From the NCBI RefSeq assembly GCF_019599275.1, contig NZ_JAHZTD010000001.1, positions 1,798,001-1,862,000 on the forward strand: a stretch of 64,000 nucleotides of DNA, written 5' to 3'. Of the stretch, positions 1-8,850 are shown in pieces. The translations under genes and the position numbers were made by a program. Position 1 is the first letter of the stretch. Each line of letters begins with the position of its first letter. The notes under the pieces are model-generated. The model had not been told where the DNA came from, made no database searches, and worked only from the letters and a program-made list of their open reading frames with translations. This stretch comes from Hymenobacter sp. HSC-4F20. GTDB lineage: Bacteria; Bacteroidota; Bacteroidia; Cytophagales; Hymenobacteraceae.

Positions 1-42
1 GACGCTACTTGCTACGTCTACTCTCCGCTCCGCGCGTTGCTT

Positions 43-402
43 ATGCCCGACACCTTACTCGATGTTAATCTGCAGCAAGTGGCGGACCAGGAGTTGACCG
101 GCACATGGCGGGTAGCGGGCCGGGTGCTGAGCCAGGCCGACCCTACTACGGAGCTGGCCCGCGCCACTCAGTTGCAGCTGCTACCCCAGCAGCTGGTGGT
201 AGCCACGGACCACGGCTCGGTGCTGGGCCAGTGGTCGGTGGAACGCGACGCGCTGCTGAGTCGGCCGTATTTGCAGCTCAGCCTACCGCAAGACAGTACT
301 ACGGCCCTGGTCACCCGCCTTCGGCGCTCAGTTACGGGCGCCCAACGCGCCCTCACACTTTATTTTCATTCGGGCATGGAGCTGCAGCTAGTGCAGCCCT
401 AA
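43..402 (+). CDS. Hypothetical protein upstream of PAS protein
   Basis: This is a 119-residue protein with no family I recognise. An in-frame TTG lies at 37, but the ATG at 43 is the more likely start. There is no signal peptide and no membrane segment. Alternating polar and hydrophobic stretches (for example LQLSLPQ and ALTLYFHSG near the end) suggest a mostly beta fold. It ends 27 bases before the PAS protein on the same strand, so the two are probably co-transcribed and this may be an accessory to that signalling protein; that is inference from position only. Confidence 0.6.
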   Translation: MPDTLLDVNLQQVADQELTGTWRVAGRVLSQADPTTELARATQLQLLPQQLVVATDHGSVLGQWSVERDALLSRPYLQLSLPQDSTTALVTRLRRSVTGAQRALTLYFHSGMELQLVQP

Positions 403-429
403 GCATACTGTTTCCGTCCTTCCGCCCTC

Positions 430-1725
430 ATGAGTACACTGCCTGCTTTTTCGCCCGATTACGAACGCCTGCAAACTGCCGTAGATGCCGCCGGGGTGGG
501 CACCTGGGATTTGAACCCGGCCACCGGCGAGCTAGTCTGGTCCACGCGCTGCAAGGAGTTGTTTGGCCTACCCCCTACTGCCACTATTACGTACGATGAG
601 TTTCTGCGCGGCCTGCACCCCGACGACCGACCGGCTACCGAGGCGGCCGTCGGCCAGGCCCTGGACCCGACCGGCAGTGGCACCTACGACATTGAGTACC
701 GCACCGTTGGCCTGGAAGACGGCGGGCGGGTACGCTGGGTGCGGGCCACGGGCCGGACCTTTTTTGATGCGACCCATACGCAGCCGCTGCGCTTTATTGG
801 CACCATCACCGACATCACCCGTCAGAAGCAAGTGCAGGAAACCCTGCGCCAGAGCGAGGAGCGCTACGCTCTGGCGGCTCTGGCGACCAATGATGCTATT
901 TGGGAGTGGAACCTGCAGACCAACGAGGTAAAGTGGAACCCGGCCGTAGAGCGGGTGCTCGGCTACGGCCCGGAAGCTCGCACCACCACGGCCGAGTGGT
1001 GGTACCAGCACATTCATCCTGCTGACGCCGAGCGCGTGGTGCATGGCATCCATGAAGCTATTGATGGGGGCCGCACTGACTGGCATGACGAGTACCGCTT
1101 CCAGCGCGCCGATGGCAGCTACGCCAGCATGATGGACCGCGGCCACGTGGCCCGGGGCGCCCAGGGCCAGCCCCTGCGCATGATTGGAGCCATGCAGGAC
1201 GTCACCCGTCAGCGCGAAGCAGAAAAAGCCCTGCGTCAGCGTGAGGCCGATTTCACCACTATGGCCGACACCATTGCCCAGCTGGCCTGGATGGCCGAGC
1301 CCGATGGCAACATCACGTGGTACAACCGCCGCTGGTATGAGTACACGGGCACCACCCAGGAAGAAATGCTTGGCTGGGGCTGGGAAAAAGTGCATCATCC
1401 CGAGCACGTGGGGCGGGTTTTGGAGTTTGTGCGTGCCGCATGGCCCGCCGGCCAGCCTTGGGAGCTGACGTTTCCCCTGCGCGGCCACCAGGGCCAGTAC
1501 CGCTGGTTTCTAACCCGGGCCGTGCCCATCCGCAACGAGCAGGGTCAGGTGCTGCGCTGGTTTGGTACCAATACTGATATTACTGAGCTAAAGCAGCTGC
1601 AGGAGCAGTTGGAGCGCTCCTACCAGGACCTGGAGCTGAAGGTTACGTTCCGCACCCTGACCCTGGAGCGCGAAGTGCAGCAGCTACGGGCCCAAATCCA
1701 ACCGAACGCCCCGGAAACTACGTAG
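430..1725 (+). CDS. Triple PAS-domain signalling protein without kinase domain
   Basis: This is a 431-residue soluble protein with three PAS/PAC sensor modules at about residues 11-130, 142-265 and 270-392. Each ends in the usual PAC signature (GTITDIT, GAMQDVT, GTNTDIT). The last 40 residues form a charged heptad-like helix, the linker that in many Bacteroidota proteins leads into a HisKA domain. Here the frame stops and no HisKA, HATPase, GGDEF or other output domain follows; the next 260 bases hold no remnant of one. It is therefore either a stand-alone sensor that dimerises with a partner kinase or a naturally shortened kinase. It has no transmembrane segment, so it should be cytoplasmic. 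Ligand unknown. Confidence 0.85.
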   Translation: MSTLPAFSPDYERLQTAVDAAGVGTWDLNPATGELVWSTRCKELFGLPPTATITYDEFLRGLHPDDRPATEAAVGQALDPTGSGTYDIEYRTVGLEDGGRVRWVRATGRTFFDATHTQPLRFIGTITDITRQKQVQETLRQSEERYALAALATNDAIWEWNLQTNEVKWNPAVERVLGYGPEARTTTAEWWYQHIHPADAERVVHGIHEAIDGGRTDWHDEYRFQRADGSYASMMDRGHVARGAQGQPLRMIGAMQDVTRQREAEKALRQREADFTTMADTIAQLAWMAEPDGNITWYNRRWYEYTGTTQEEMLGWGWEKVHHPEHVGRVLEFVRAAWPAGQPWELTFPLRGHQGQYRWFLTRAVPIRNEQGQVLRWFGTNTDITELKQLQEQLERSYQDLELKVTFRTLTLEREVQQLRAQIQPNAPETT

Positions 1726-1986
1726 CCTTGCGCGGTAGCGTATGCCTCCTGTTCACGAAAGGGAGAAGGGCTTGAATCGGCGGTGCTGTACCAGTGGGGC
1801 GCGGCCGGGCAGACCAAACTCAAAGCAGTACGTTGCGGAACGAGCCGCCCCCACCTGGTGTTTAACCTTATCTGCGGCGGGGAGCCCTGCTGCTTCCGCC
1901 CGAAGCGAGGAAAGTAGTTTCTTCGGCAACAAAAGCCACCTTTTCCGACTTTCCCCGTACTTCGTAAGTCCTATTTCGAAATACGC

Positions 1987-3501
1987 ATGAGCACTACCGA
2001 ACCCGCTGACTCCCTTTCCGCCGACGTAGTCCTGATTGGGGCGGGCATCATGAGCGCCACTTTGGGCATGATGCTGAAAGAGTTGCAGCCTGATCTGACC
2101 ATAGCCATCCTGGAGCGTCTGGACGTGGCCGCGGCCGAAAGCTCCGATGCCTGGAATAATGCTGGCACCGGCCACTCGGCCTTCTGTGAGTTAAATTATA
2201 CCCCTGAAAAGCCCGACGGCTCCGTCGATATTAGCAAGGCCATCAAAATTGCCGAGCAGTTTGAGGAGTCTAAACAGTTCTGGTCTTTCCTGGCCGAAAC
2301 CTACGCTGTTAAAGAACTCTCGCGCTTCATCAACCACATTCCGCACCTGAGCTTCGTGTGGGGCGATAAGAACGTTAGCTTTTTGCGCAAGCGCCACGCC
2401 GCCCTAACCCAATCTCCCTTGTTTCAGGGCATGGAGTACACCGAAAACCGGGAGGAAATGGAACGGTGGATGCCGCTGGTAATGCATGGCCGCGACCCGC
2501 AGCAGCCCGTGGCCGCCACCCGCATGGACTTGGGCACCGACGTAAACTTCGGCTCCCTGACCCGCGGTATGTTTACCCTGCTTCAGCAGAAGCCCGGCGT
2601 GACGTTCTACTTCAACCACAACGTAGAGAAGCTGCGGCAGAAGGACGGTACGTGGCGCGTAAAAGCCCAGAACCTCTCAACCAATGCTACTCTTAAAATC
2701 CGGGCGCCTTTCGTGTTTATCGGGGCCGGCGGCGGGTCGTTGCCCCTGCTCATCAAATCGGGCATTCCGGAGGGCTCGGGCTTTGGGGGCTTTCCTGTTA
2801 GCGGGCAGTGGCTGAAATGTGTGAACCCCGCCGTTATTGCCCAGCACCACGCCAAGGTGTACGGCAAGGCAGCCGTGGGCTCCCCGCCCATGTCGGTGCC
2901 CCACCTGGACACCCGCGTAATTAATGGCAAGCAGGAGCTGTTGTTCGGCCCCTACGCCGGCTTCAGCACCAAGTTCCTCAAGCAGGGCTCCTACCTTGAT
3001 CTGCCCCTGTCAGTGAAGCTGAGCAACATGCGCCCCATGATTATTGCCGGCCTCAAAAATATTCCGCTAACCAAGTACCTGATCAACCAGGTACGTCAGT
3101 CGCCGGAAGACCGCCTGGCAGCCCTGCGCGAATATCTGCCTGAAGCCCGGGCAGAGGACTGGCAGCTGGAAATTGCCGGGCAGCGCGTGCAGGTAATCAA
3201 AAAGGACGAAAAACAAGGCGGTGTTCTGGAGTTCGGCACGGAGGTAGTAGCCGCTTCTGATGGCTCCATTGCCGCCCTGCTCGGGGCTTCGCCCGGTGCC
3301 TCCACGGCCGTCAGTATTATGCTGGGCCTGGTGCAGCGCTGCTTTCCCGAGAAGGCGAAGTCGGCGGAGTGGCAAGCCAAGCTGCGCGAAATGATACCGT
3401 CCTTCGGGCAGTCCCTGAACGACAACCCGGCCCTGGTAGAGGAGCTGCGGGCCCGCACCAGTGCCGTTCTTGGGCTGAAAGTAGATGCTACCCCTGCGTA
3501 G
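1987..3501 (+). CDS. mqo: Malate:quinone oxidoreductase
   Basis: This 504-residue FAD enzyme oxidises malate to oxaloacetate and passes electrons to the quinone pool, at the inner face of the cytoplasmic membrane; it replaces or supplements NAD-dependent malate dehydrogenase in the TCA cycle. The N-terminus has the dinucleotide-binding fold (VVLIGAGIMSATLG, about residues 15-28), followed by the Mqo-typical segment SSDAWNNAGTGHSAFCELNY. Full family length is present. The ATG at 1987 is supported by the immediate onset of the FAD fold. It is a single-gene unit closed by a strong terminator 25 bases downstream. Confidence 0.96.
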   Translation: MSTTEPADSLSADVVLIGAGIMSATLGMMLKELQPDLTIAILERLDVAAAESSDAWNNAGTGHSAFCELNYTPEKPDGSVDISKAIKIAEQFEESKQFWSFLAETYAVKELSRFINHIPHLSFVWGDKNVSFLRKRHAALTQSPLFQGMEYTENREEMERWMPLVMHGRDPQQPVAATRMDLGTDVNFGSLTRGMFTLLQQKPGVTFYFNHNVEKLRQKDGTWRVKAQNLSTNATLKIRAPFVFIGAGGGSLPLLIKSGIPEGSGFGGFPVSGQWLKCVNPAVIAQHHAKVYGKAAVGSPPMSVPHLDTRVINGKQELLFGPYAGFSTKFLKQGSYLDLPLSVKLSNMRPMIIAGLKNIPLTKYLINQVRQSPEDRLAALREYLPEARAEDWQLEIAGQRVQVIKKDEKQGGVLEFGTEVVAASDGSIAALLGASPGASTAVSIMLGLVQRCFPEKAKSAEWQAKLREMIPSFGQSLNDNPALVEELRARTSAVLGLKVDATPA

Positions 3502-3524
3502 GTACGAGCACGTAGCTTTAAACA

Positions 3525-3559
3525 GCAAAGGGGCACCCGTACACCGGGTGCCCCTTTGC
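3525..3559. terminator. Bidirectional terminator between mqo and SPL-like gene
   Basis: Two perfect 15-base arms, GCAAAGGGGCACCCG and CGGGTGCCCCTTTGC, are separated by five bases. The hairpin lies just after the mqo stop, between convergent genes, so it can serve both. Confidence 0.85.
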
Positions 3560-3625
3560 TATTCGCTCCATGCAATACTCCCAGCCTCTGCGCATAGTTG
3601 GGAGCAAGCGAGCCGCGTTTCTTCC

Positions 3626-4729
3626 TTACGTCCAGTATAGCAGGGGGGCAGCAGGAAAGCGCTGCTGCCACTCCTGGTAGAAGAACTCTTTGAGAGTGCG
3701 CATGTCGGCGGGCTGATACACGAATTTGGTGCCCCCGAACTTGTTACGCTTCACGGCGCGGGTAGCTTCCTCCAGGTCCAGAGACGTGTTAGGATACCAC
3801 TGCAGCAGTACCTCCTTAGAGCCAGGCGTGAAGCGGTGGGTGATGCACTCGGCCGTGAGGTCGCAGGGAAAATCTAAGGTAGCCGCCAGCCGGTCGAGCA
3901 GGTGCCGGTACGCATCCTGCCAGCCGGGCAGGGGCATAATGGGCGCTAGCACCACCCCCACGGGGTAGCCGCCTCCACCCTGCTCTACGGGCAGCGCCAG
4001 CCGGCGCAGGGCCTGCAGGCGGGCCTCCACGGAGGCTGTTCCCGCTTCCAGCTTGCGCACGGCGGCTTCGGCATTGAGGCTGAAACGGGCGCGCGTCCGG
4101 CCGTGGTGGGGCAGGTCTAGCAGCGTGTTTACGTAGTCGTACTTGCTCACGAAGCGCAAGTGGGCTCCCTCCCGCCGTCCGAAGTAGCGAATGCACTCGG
4201 CCAAGCTGCCCGTGAGGTGCTCAATGCCCAGCACATCGGTGTAGCAGCTTACCTCGAAAGAGGTAACGCGGCCCGGCTGCTCGTAGGCCTGGGTGTTTTC
4301 CAGCAACTGGGGCAGGTTAGCAAACACTTTTACCACTGGCGGCCCACTCAGGCTACCAGCCAGGTAGCAGTACTGACAGTGGGCAGGACAGCCCTCGGCC
4401 AGGTTCATCTGCCAGTCGGCGGAGGGTGGCGTGGGCTGCAGGCGCAGGGCACTGGGCGGAGCACACACTACCGCCAGCGTACTCTTGGCCCGGCGATACG
4501 TGTCGCGGGCATCCTCGCCGCGTACGCCCACGAGGCGGTTGCTTTTCAGCAGCTCTACCTCCAAGCCGTGGGCCCTTACGCGCTCCAGGATTTGCCGACC
4601 GAAAGGCTGGTCCAGGGCATCAGGCGTGAATACTACCCGCTTCGGTAACCACACTTTGGCACTGTGCTGGCGCGGTTCCGGGGTCGGGTCAAGAATAGCA
4701 AGCGAAGGAAACAACTGCGGTTGGGTCAT
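3626..4729 (-). CDS. Spore photoproduct lyase family radical SAM protein
   Basis: A 367-residue radical SAM protein. The cluster motif CPAHCQYC (C114, C118, C121) has the CxxxCxxC spacing, set within NLAEGCPAHCQYCYLAGSL as in spore photoproduct lyase-type proteins. Such enzymes split the thymine dimer formed in spore DNA, using S-adenosylmethionine and a 4Fe-4S cluster. Bacteroidota do not sporulate, so the true substrate is unknown; DNA photoproduct repair is the simplest guess. It is a monocistronic gene convergent with mqo. The family call is firm; the substrate is not. Confidence 0.85.
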   Translation of the reverse strand: MTQPQLFPSLAILDPTPEPRQHSAKVWLPKRVVFTPDALDQPFGRQILERVRAHGLEVELLKSNRLVGVRGEDARDTYRRAKSTLAVVCAPPSALRLQPTPPSADWQMNLAEGCPAHCQYCYLAGSLSGPPVVKVFANLPQLLENTQAYEQPGRVTSFEVSCYTDVLGIEHLTGSLAECIRYFGRREGAHLRFVSKYDYVNTLLDLPHHGRTRARFSLNAEAAVRKLEAGTASVEARLQALRRLALPVEQGGGGYPVGVVLAPIMPLPGWQDAYRHLLDRLAATLDFPCDLTAECITHRFTPGSKEVLLQWYPNTSLDLEEATRAVKRNKFGGTKFVYQPADMRTLKEFFYQEWQQRFPAAPLLYWT

Positions 4730-4832
4730 AGTTAGTTATAACACTAACTCCCCGGAGTTTGCTCCCGTAATCCCATTATTTAATCTCTGATTTTCAGTTT
4801 ATTGCGCATATTTTCGCTGCTTAGTGGCGAGC

Positions 4833-5765
4833 CTACGGCCTACTCTCCGCTGCTGGCAGAAACACCTCGGCCAGCATACACCGGGCACTGCCGCCCCCAA
4901 TACTTTCAATAGTCGGAATAGCCAGGGGCACCAGCTCGGCGTAGCGGCTTAGAGCGTGGCGCTGCTCAGACTCCAGGGCCTCGTAGGCAGTTTGGGAGAG
5001 TACCAGCAACTCCGTGCCATAGGCCGACTGCACCGTGAGCATGTTGCCAACGAAACAGACGACCTGTTGCAGGGTAATAGCCAGTATCTCGCGGCCCGTC
5101 CGCCGGAGCGAGGCCACCACCGTAGCCCGCTCCACCGGGTCCCGGATGCTTTCCAGACAGATGACCGCAAACGCTGCTCCCAGGCACATCATCACATTGG
5201 TATGGTAGATTTCCTGGCCCCGGGCATCTGCCGCCCGGAAAGCGACGGCCTCGTACCCTAGCCGGGCCGCTACTTCCCGAAACAGGCTCTCCTCCGTCCG
5301 CACAGATAAGCCGGCGTACGCTACCCGGTGTACGTGGTCGAAGATGATACTGCCCGTTCCTTCCAGAAACCGTCCCTCCTGCTCGTGGGCCGACAGGTCC
5401 GTGACTTGTCGAATGGTAAAGTGCCGGCCCAGCGCCGCCAGAATATCGAGCCGGCGCTCAGCCCGGCGGTTGGGGGCGCACATGGGGTAGAGCAGCACGT
5501 GGCCGTCGGCATGGAAGGTGCCCCAGTTGTTGGGAAATATGGCGTCGGGCGTGTGGGGCTCGGGGGTATCGTCGAATACCACTACTTCCACCCCGCGCAC
5601 ACTTAATGCCGCTACAGCGGCATCAAACTCGCTGAAGGCCCGCGCCTGAATTGTCTGCTCGTCGAGCCCGGCCAGCGGCTGTTGAAAGTGGTTGGATTGG
5701 GCCGTTTCGGCATTGAACGCGAAGCGGGTGGGCCGGACAAGGAAAACGGTGCGGGCAGACTGCAT
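4833..5765 (-). CDS. ctlX: Citrulline utilization hydrolase CtlX
   Basis: This 310-residue member of the guanidino-group-modifying (amidinotransferase/arginine deiminase) superfamily resembles CtlX, which hydrolyses citrulline in Bacteroidota and Francisella. Visible hallmarks are DAIFPNNWGTFH (residues 74-85), the catalytic His in IYHTNVMM (H188) and the nucleophilic Cys near the C-terminus in GGGSARC (C296). An upstream in-frame ATG at 5810 exists, but the conserved part begins at MQSARTVFLVRPTRF, so 5765 is the start chosen. It stands alone between the SPL-like gene and a long gene-free region. With hutU and hutG elsewhere in the window it points to amino-acid catabolism to glutamate or ornithine. 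Confidence 0.88.
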   Translation of the reverse strand: MQSARTVFLVRPTRFAFNAETAQSNHFQQPLAGLDEQTIQARAFSEFDAAVAALSVRGVEVVVFDDTPEPHTPDAIFPNNWGTFHADGHVLLYPMCAPNRRAERRLDILAALGRHFTIRQVTDLSAHEQEGRFLEGTGSIIFDHVHRVAYAGLSVRTEESLFREVAARLGYEAVAFRAADARGQEIYHTNVMMCLGAAFAVICLESIRDPVERATVVASLRRTGREILAITLQQVVCFVGNMLTVQSAYGTELLVLSQTAYEALESEQRHALSRYAELVPLAIPTIESIGGGSARCMLAEVFLPAAESRP

Positions 5766-6240
5766 AGAAACTAAGTGGTGGGTGGCCCTCACAAAGAAAC
5801 AGCTTCCCATTAAATAATCACTGCCAGAGCCTGTTACGGCTACCGCAGCAGTACGCTACCCTACCCACACTTACCTTGCTTATCTACTTGTTTTCAAACC
5901 AGAAGCCAAGCAAGCTACTCAGTAACCTATTGGGTCATCAGGCCCTAGGTGCTACCCTACCAGCCCCCAATCAGCAGCTCTGCTCTCTATAATAAGCGGC
6001 CCATTTAACATGGCAGAAGTGGCCCGGTTACACTAACTCGAAGCCGTGTGTCAGTATTTTATTTTTCATACAAATCTGACACAGTCAGTTGTGTCAAGTA
6101 TTATGTATTATCGTTAATTGACACAAACTATATGATGACGTTGTAAGCGAAAGCACAACCTGTGGTCAAGTAGTTACTTTTGCTTCTGCTTACTGGTGGT
6201 TTCTGGATGCCAAGCTCGGAGTTCAGTTGGTATAAAACAA
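5766..6240. other. Gene-free, AT-richer intergenic region
   Basis: No credible ORF is seen. The stretch 6040-6180 is clearly AT-richer than its surroundings. It contains four copies of a 7-base word (listed separately) and a promoter-like TACTTTTG at 6175-6182 on the plus strand with no gene after it. The left part may hold the ctlX promoter, reading leftward. Confidence 0.6.
6047..6125. promoter_or_regulatory. Cluster of four TGTGTCA/TGACACA words (candidate operator)
   Basis: The word TGTGTCA occurs at 6047-6053 and 6090-6096, and its complement TGACACA at 6077-6083 and 6119-6125. The middle two form an inverted repeat with a 6-base spacer. Four copies of one 7-mer within 80 bases of intergenic DNA suggest a multi-site binding region. 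The regulator and the regulated gene are unknown. Confidence 0.4.
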
Positions 6241-6268
6241 AAGAAGCACGCCGGATAGCGTGCTTCTT
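6241..6268 (-). terminator. Terminator of the cold-shock gene
   Basis: Eleven-base perfect arms AAGAAGCACGC and GCGTGCTTCTT flank a 6-base loop. On the minus strand the stem is followed by TTGTTTTAT, giving a U-tract. It sits 25 bases past the stop codon. Confidence 0.85.
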
Positions 6269-6293
6269 GTAAGGCGGTAGGGCAAGCTAGCGC

Positions 6294-6488
6294 TTAGGCG
6301 CTGCGGCGAACTTTCACGGCGTTCAGGCCCTTACGGCCCTGCTCTACTTCGAATTCTACCTGGTCATTGTCGCGGATTTCGTCAATGATGCCGGTTACGT
6401 GAACAAAGATGTCTTCGCCGGTTTCGGCGTTTTTAATGAAACCAAAGCCCTTGGTTTCATTGAAAAATTTTACGGTTCCTGTCTGCAT
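6294..6488 (-). CDS. Cold-shock protein, CspA family
   Basis: A 64-residue single cold-shock domain that binds single-stranded RNA and DNA and melts RNA secondary structure. RNP1 (KGFGFIKN, residues 13-20) and RNP2 (DIFVHV, residues 26-31) are intact. The size matches the family exactly. A leader of some 100 bases or more precedes the ATG on the minus strand and contains the inverted repeat TTAATTC/GAATTAA (6540-6560), compatible with a structured cold-shock leader. Monocistronic, with its own terminator. No specific csp letter can be assigned. Confidence 0.95.
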   Translation of the reverse strand: MQTGTVKFFNETKGFGFIKNAETGEDIFVHVTGIIDEIRDNDQVEFEVEQGRKGLNAVKVRRSA

Positions 6489-6539
6489 GATGCGAGGAGA
6501 TGGATGATAAATGAAGCAAGCGGCAGCGGAACCCTATTG

Positions 6540-6560
6540 TTAATTCAACACGCGAATTAA
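6540..6560 (-). promoter_or_regulatory. Inverted repeat in the csp leader/promoter region
   Basis: Arms TTAATTC and GAATTAA with a 7-base spacer lie about 50 bases upstream of the cold-shock ATG in an AT-rich patch. It could be an operator or part of a cold-responsive leader; nothing distinguishes these here. Confidence 0.35.
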
Positions 6561-6721
6561 TGATAGCGACACGAGGCAAGTTGCCTTACTGAGTGTAAAC
6601 CTACACTTTATTTCCGGAAGGCCGGACCTGGAACAGCAAAATGCTGATGTGAATGCGCTATGGACGCGGTTGTTTTACTGCTTGCCGAGCTTGGCTGAAT
6701 AGCGGATGCCGTCTGGGCGGC

Positions 6722-7735
6722 TTACCCTACTCGCACTACAATTTTGCCGAAGTGCGAGCCATTGCCCATGTAGGCCAGGGCTTCCTTGGCTTGGTCGAAC
6801 TCGAAGGTGTTGCTGATAACCGGCTTGAGACCGTTGCGGTGGAAGGCCTGGAACATATCCGTGAGCATGTGGGTGCTGCCCACGTAAATTCCCTGAATGC
6901 GTTGGGTGTTGATGGGCACCATCCCGAGGTTGGGTGCCTCGTCAGCCGGGCCGCCCACGGCCCCAATCTGGAAGATGCTGCCGCCAGCCTTCAGGGCCTT
7001 GAGGGAGCGGGCCAGTTGCCCGGCTACCTCTACCACGTACTCCACGCCGTGGCCGTGGGTTAGCTCCCGAACTCTGGCTTCCCAGTTGGGCGTTTGCTGG
7101 TAATTGACAAGCTCATCGGCGCCCAGGGCCTGGGCCCGAGCCAGCTTCTCGTCGGAGCTGGAGGTGATAATGGCGCGGGCCCCCAGCAGCTTGGCGATTT
7201 GCAGGCCGAAGATGGAAACCCCGCCGGTGCCTTGCAGCAGTACCGTATCCGTGGGCTTGAGCTGAGCTTGCACCACCAGAGAGTGCCAGGCCGTTACGCC
7301 GGCGCAGGGAAAGGCTGCCGCCTCCTCGAAGGAAAAGGAGTCGGGAACTTTGGCCACGGCACTTTCCGGGAAGGCGACATACTCGGCCAGCACGCCATCG
7401 GTGCTGCCGCCCAGGGAGCGGGCCGTTTTTTCGGCCGAGAAAGGTCCATCTGCCCAGTCGGGGAAGAAGTTGACGGCCACCCGGTCGCCCACCTGGATGG
7501 CAGTGACGCTTTGGCCAACCTCCGTTACTATCCCCGCCGCGTCGCTGAAGGGAATAAAGGGCAGCTTCTCGCCGGGGTAGCCAAACCAGCCGTTGGCCAG
7601 GGCCCAGTCGCGGAAGTTCAGGGACACGGCTTTTACCTGAATCTTCACCTCGTGGTCGCGGACGAGGGGCTCATCGTAGTTGCCGAGCTGGAAGTTATCC
7701 AGGTTTTTGGGGCCGTGCAGCTTGTATGCTTTCAT
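6722..7735 (-). CDS. Zinc-independent MDR-family NAD(P)-dependent oxidoreductase
   Basis: A 337-residue medium-chain dehydrogenase/reductase. The N-terminal GroES-like domain carries SLNFRDWALANG and GDRVAVNFFPDW, and the Rossmann domain starts at LLQGTGGVSIFGLQIAKLLGA. The catalytic-zinc Cys/His pattern and the structural four-Cys loop of true alcohol dehydrogenases are absent, which places it with quinone-oxidoreductase-like or acryloyl-CoA-reductase-like MDR proteins. An in-frame ATG at 7783 exists, but homology begins at MKAYKLHGP (7735). Substrate unknown. Monocistronic, next to the decayed SH3 gene. Confidence 0.85.
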   Translation of the reverse strand: MKAYKLHGPKNLDNFQLGNYDEPLVRDHEVKIQVKAVSLNFRDWALANGWFGYPGEKLPFIPFSDAAGIVTEVGQSVTAIQVGDRVAVNFFPDWADGPFSAEKTARSLGGSTDGVLAEYVAFPESAVAKVPDSFSFEEAAAFPCAGVTAWHSLVVQAQLKPTDTVLLQGTGGVSIFGLQIAKLLGARAIITSSSDEKLARAQALGADELVNYQQTPNWEARVRELTHGHGVEYVVEVAGQLARSLKALKAGGSIFQIGAVGGPADEAPNLGMVPINTQRIQGIYVGSTHMLTDMFQAFHRNGLKPVISNTFEFDQAKEALAYMGNGSHFGKIVVRVG

Positions 7736-7816
7736 GGAAATGTGGAGTTGCGGTAGGGCCCAACAACCGGTCTGGGCAGCCAATTGTTCGGGGTGGGGCC
7801 GTCGGTAAAGCCGGTG

Positions 7817-8603
7817 CTACGGGGTGTGGCGCAGGGCATCTTTGCGCATCCAGCCGGTGGCAGTCACCTTTCCCCAGTTGGATAAAGCGCACGAATACAG
7901 CATTGTTACGCTCTTCCTCCAGACGGCCTTTATCGCCTCGCACGCAGTGGGCTTTGCGGGGTTGGGTTACGTCAGCCGAGGTGTAAAAACAGGAGCGCGG
8001 CGTCTGCACCACCGCTGTTTGGAAGCCCACGGAGCCGGCCTCCGCAGCACTGCTGGCGGCCGGCTCCAGTTCGTAGCTGTAGTTGTCATCGGCGGGAACC
8101 TTCACCAACTGGGCGGGCGGCGCCAGGCGAGCCGGGCGGGGGCGACCTGGCTTAGCTCGCTGGCCTTCAACCACCCTACCGAGGTTGCGCCCCCTGGGCT
8201 TGTGAAGCGTGTTTTCACAAAACCAACGCTTTCTTCTCCATACACCACATCGTCGCGGAGTGGGTAGGGGCCGGTGGGCTCGGATTGCTGGGGCGAGTCG
8301 AAGAAGTAGGCCGCTGCTACTGCTACCCGGTACTGGCCGCTGCTACCCGCGGGGAAGCTGCAGTACTCTCGGCCGGAGCAGCGGAGGAGGTGCCGGTAGC
8401 TGGGGAAGCTGCCGCAGGGGCACTGGCTGACCGGTCGGAGTCCGGGCGGCGGGGCTTCTCGTCGGAGCAGCCCGTGAGTAGTCCGCCCCTATTCCCAGCA
8501 CCAGCCCCGTTACCAGCCCCGCGCAGTCTGGGCGCGGGCCTGCTTCCGGCCCTGCATGCCAGCCCTCGGGCCGGCCAGTTTTTGCTTGCTGTTGCGTACT
8601 CAT
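7817..8603 (-). pseudogene. Frameshifted lipoprotein with two SH3-like domains
   Basis: No single frame is open, but joining five reading-frame segments on the minus strand gives a coherent protein. It begins MSTQQQAKTGRPEG at 8603, continues with a hydrophobic segment (GLVTGLVLGIG) and a lipobox LLTGC (about 8481-8467), then an Ala/Ser/Pro linker, and two similar SH3-like units. The first contains FVKTRF, TSVGWLKASEL; the second FVRFIQ, TATGWMRKDAL, with the stop at 7817-7819. The frame changes fall at or beside runs of G/C: 8486-8489, 8351-8354, 8138-8142 and about 7868-7876. It is either a decayed gene or a good gene damaged by homopolymer sequencing errors. Confidence 0.75.
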
Positions 8604-8850
8604 AGGCGTATTGGTGGCCGCAACTCCTGTGGTCCGGTTTGGTTTCTATGCGTACGCGGTTTTCAGGCTACTGGCGGTGAGCAGGTAGCCGCTGGGTGGG
8701 GGCGCACTACCGCTTTGAAAACCTTCCGGCCCGGGTACCAGTATTACCGTTTCCCGGTAACTGCCGGGCTTGCTTGCCGCCGCTCCCGGGGACGTGCTTC
8801 CCCCAAAGCAGGCAACCCGTTTCCATCCCCGACAGTTTACGGCTTTCATC
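8604..8850. other. Intergenic region before the NmrA-family gene
   Basis: About 250 bases without a supportable gene. A minus-strand frame (8646-8864) has a slightly protein-like end, but its start overlaps the NmrA gene and no family is recognisable. Confidence 0.4.

Noticed and set aside
568..1488. Antisense ORF of 306 residues in the PAS gene
   Set aside because: It lies opposite a well-supported PAS protein and shows no recognisable domain.
1726..1986. 82-residue ORF (1742-1990) between PAS gene and mqo
   Set aside because: Its sequence is not protein-like and it runs into the mqo start.
6175..6268. Small plus-strand RNA from TACTTTTG at 6175 to the hairpin at 6241
   Set aside because: The hairpin has no T-run on the plus strand and is better explained as the cold-shock gene terminator.
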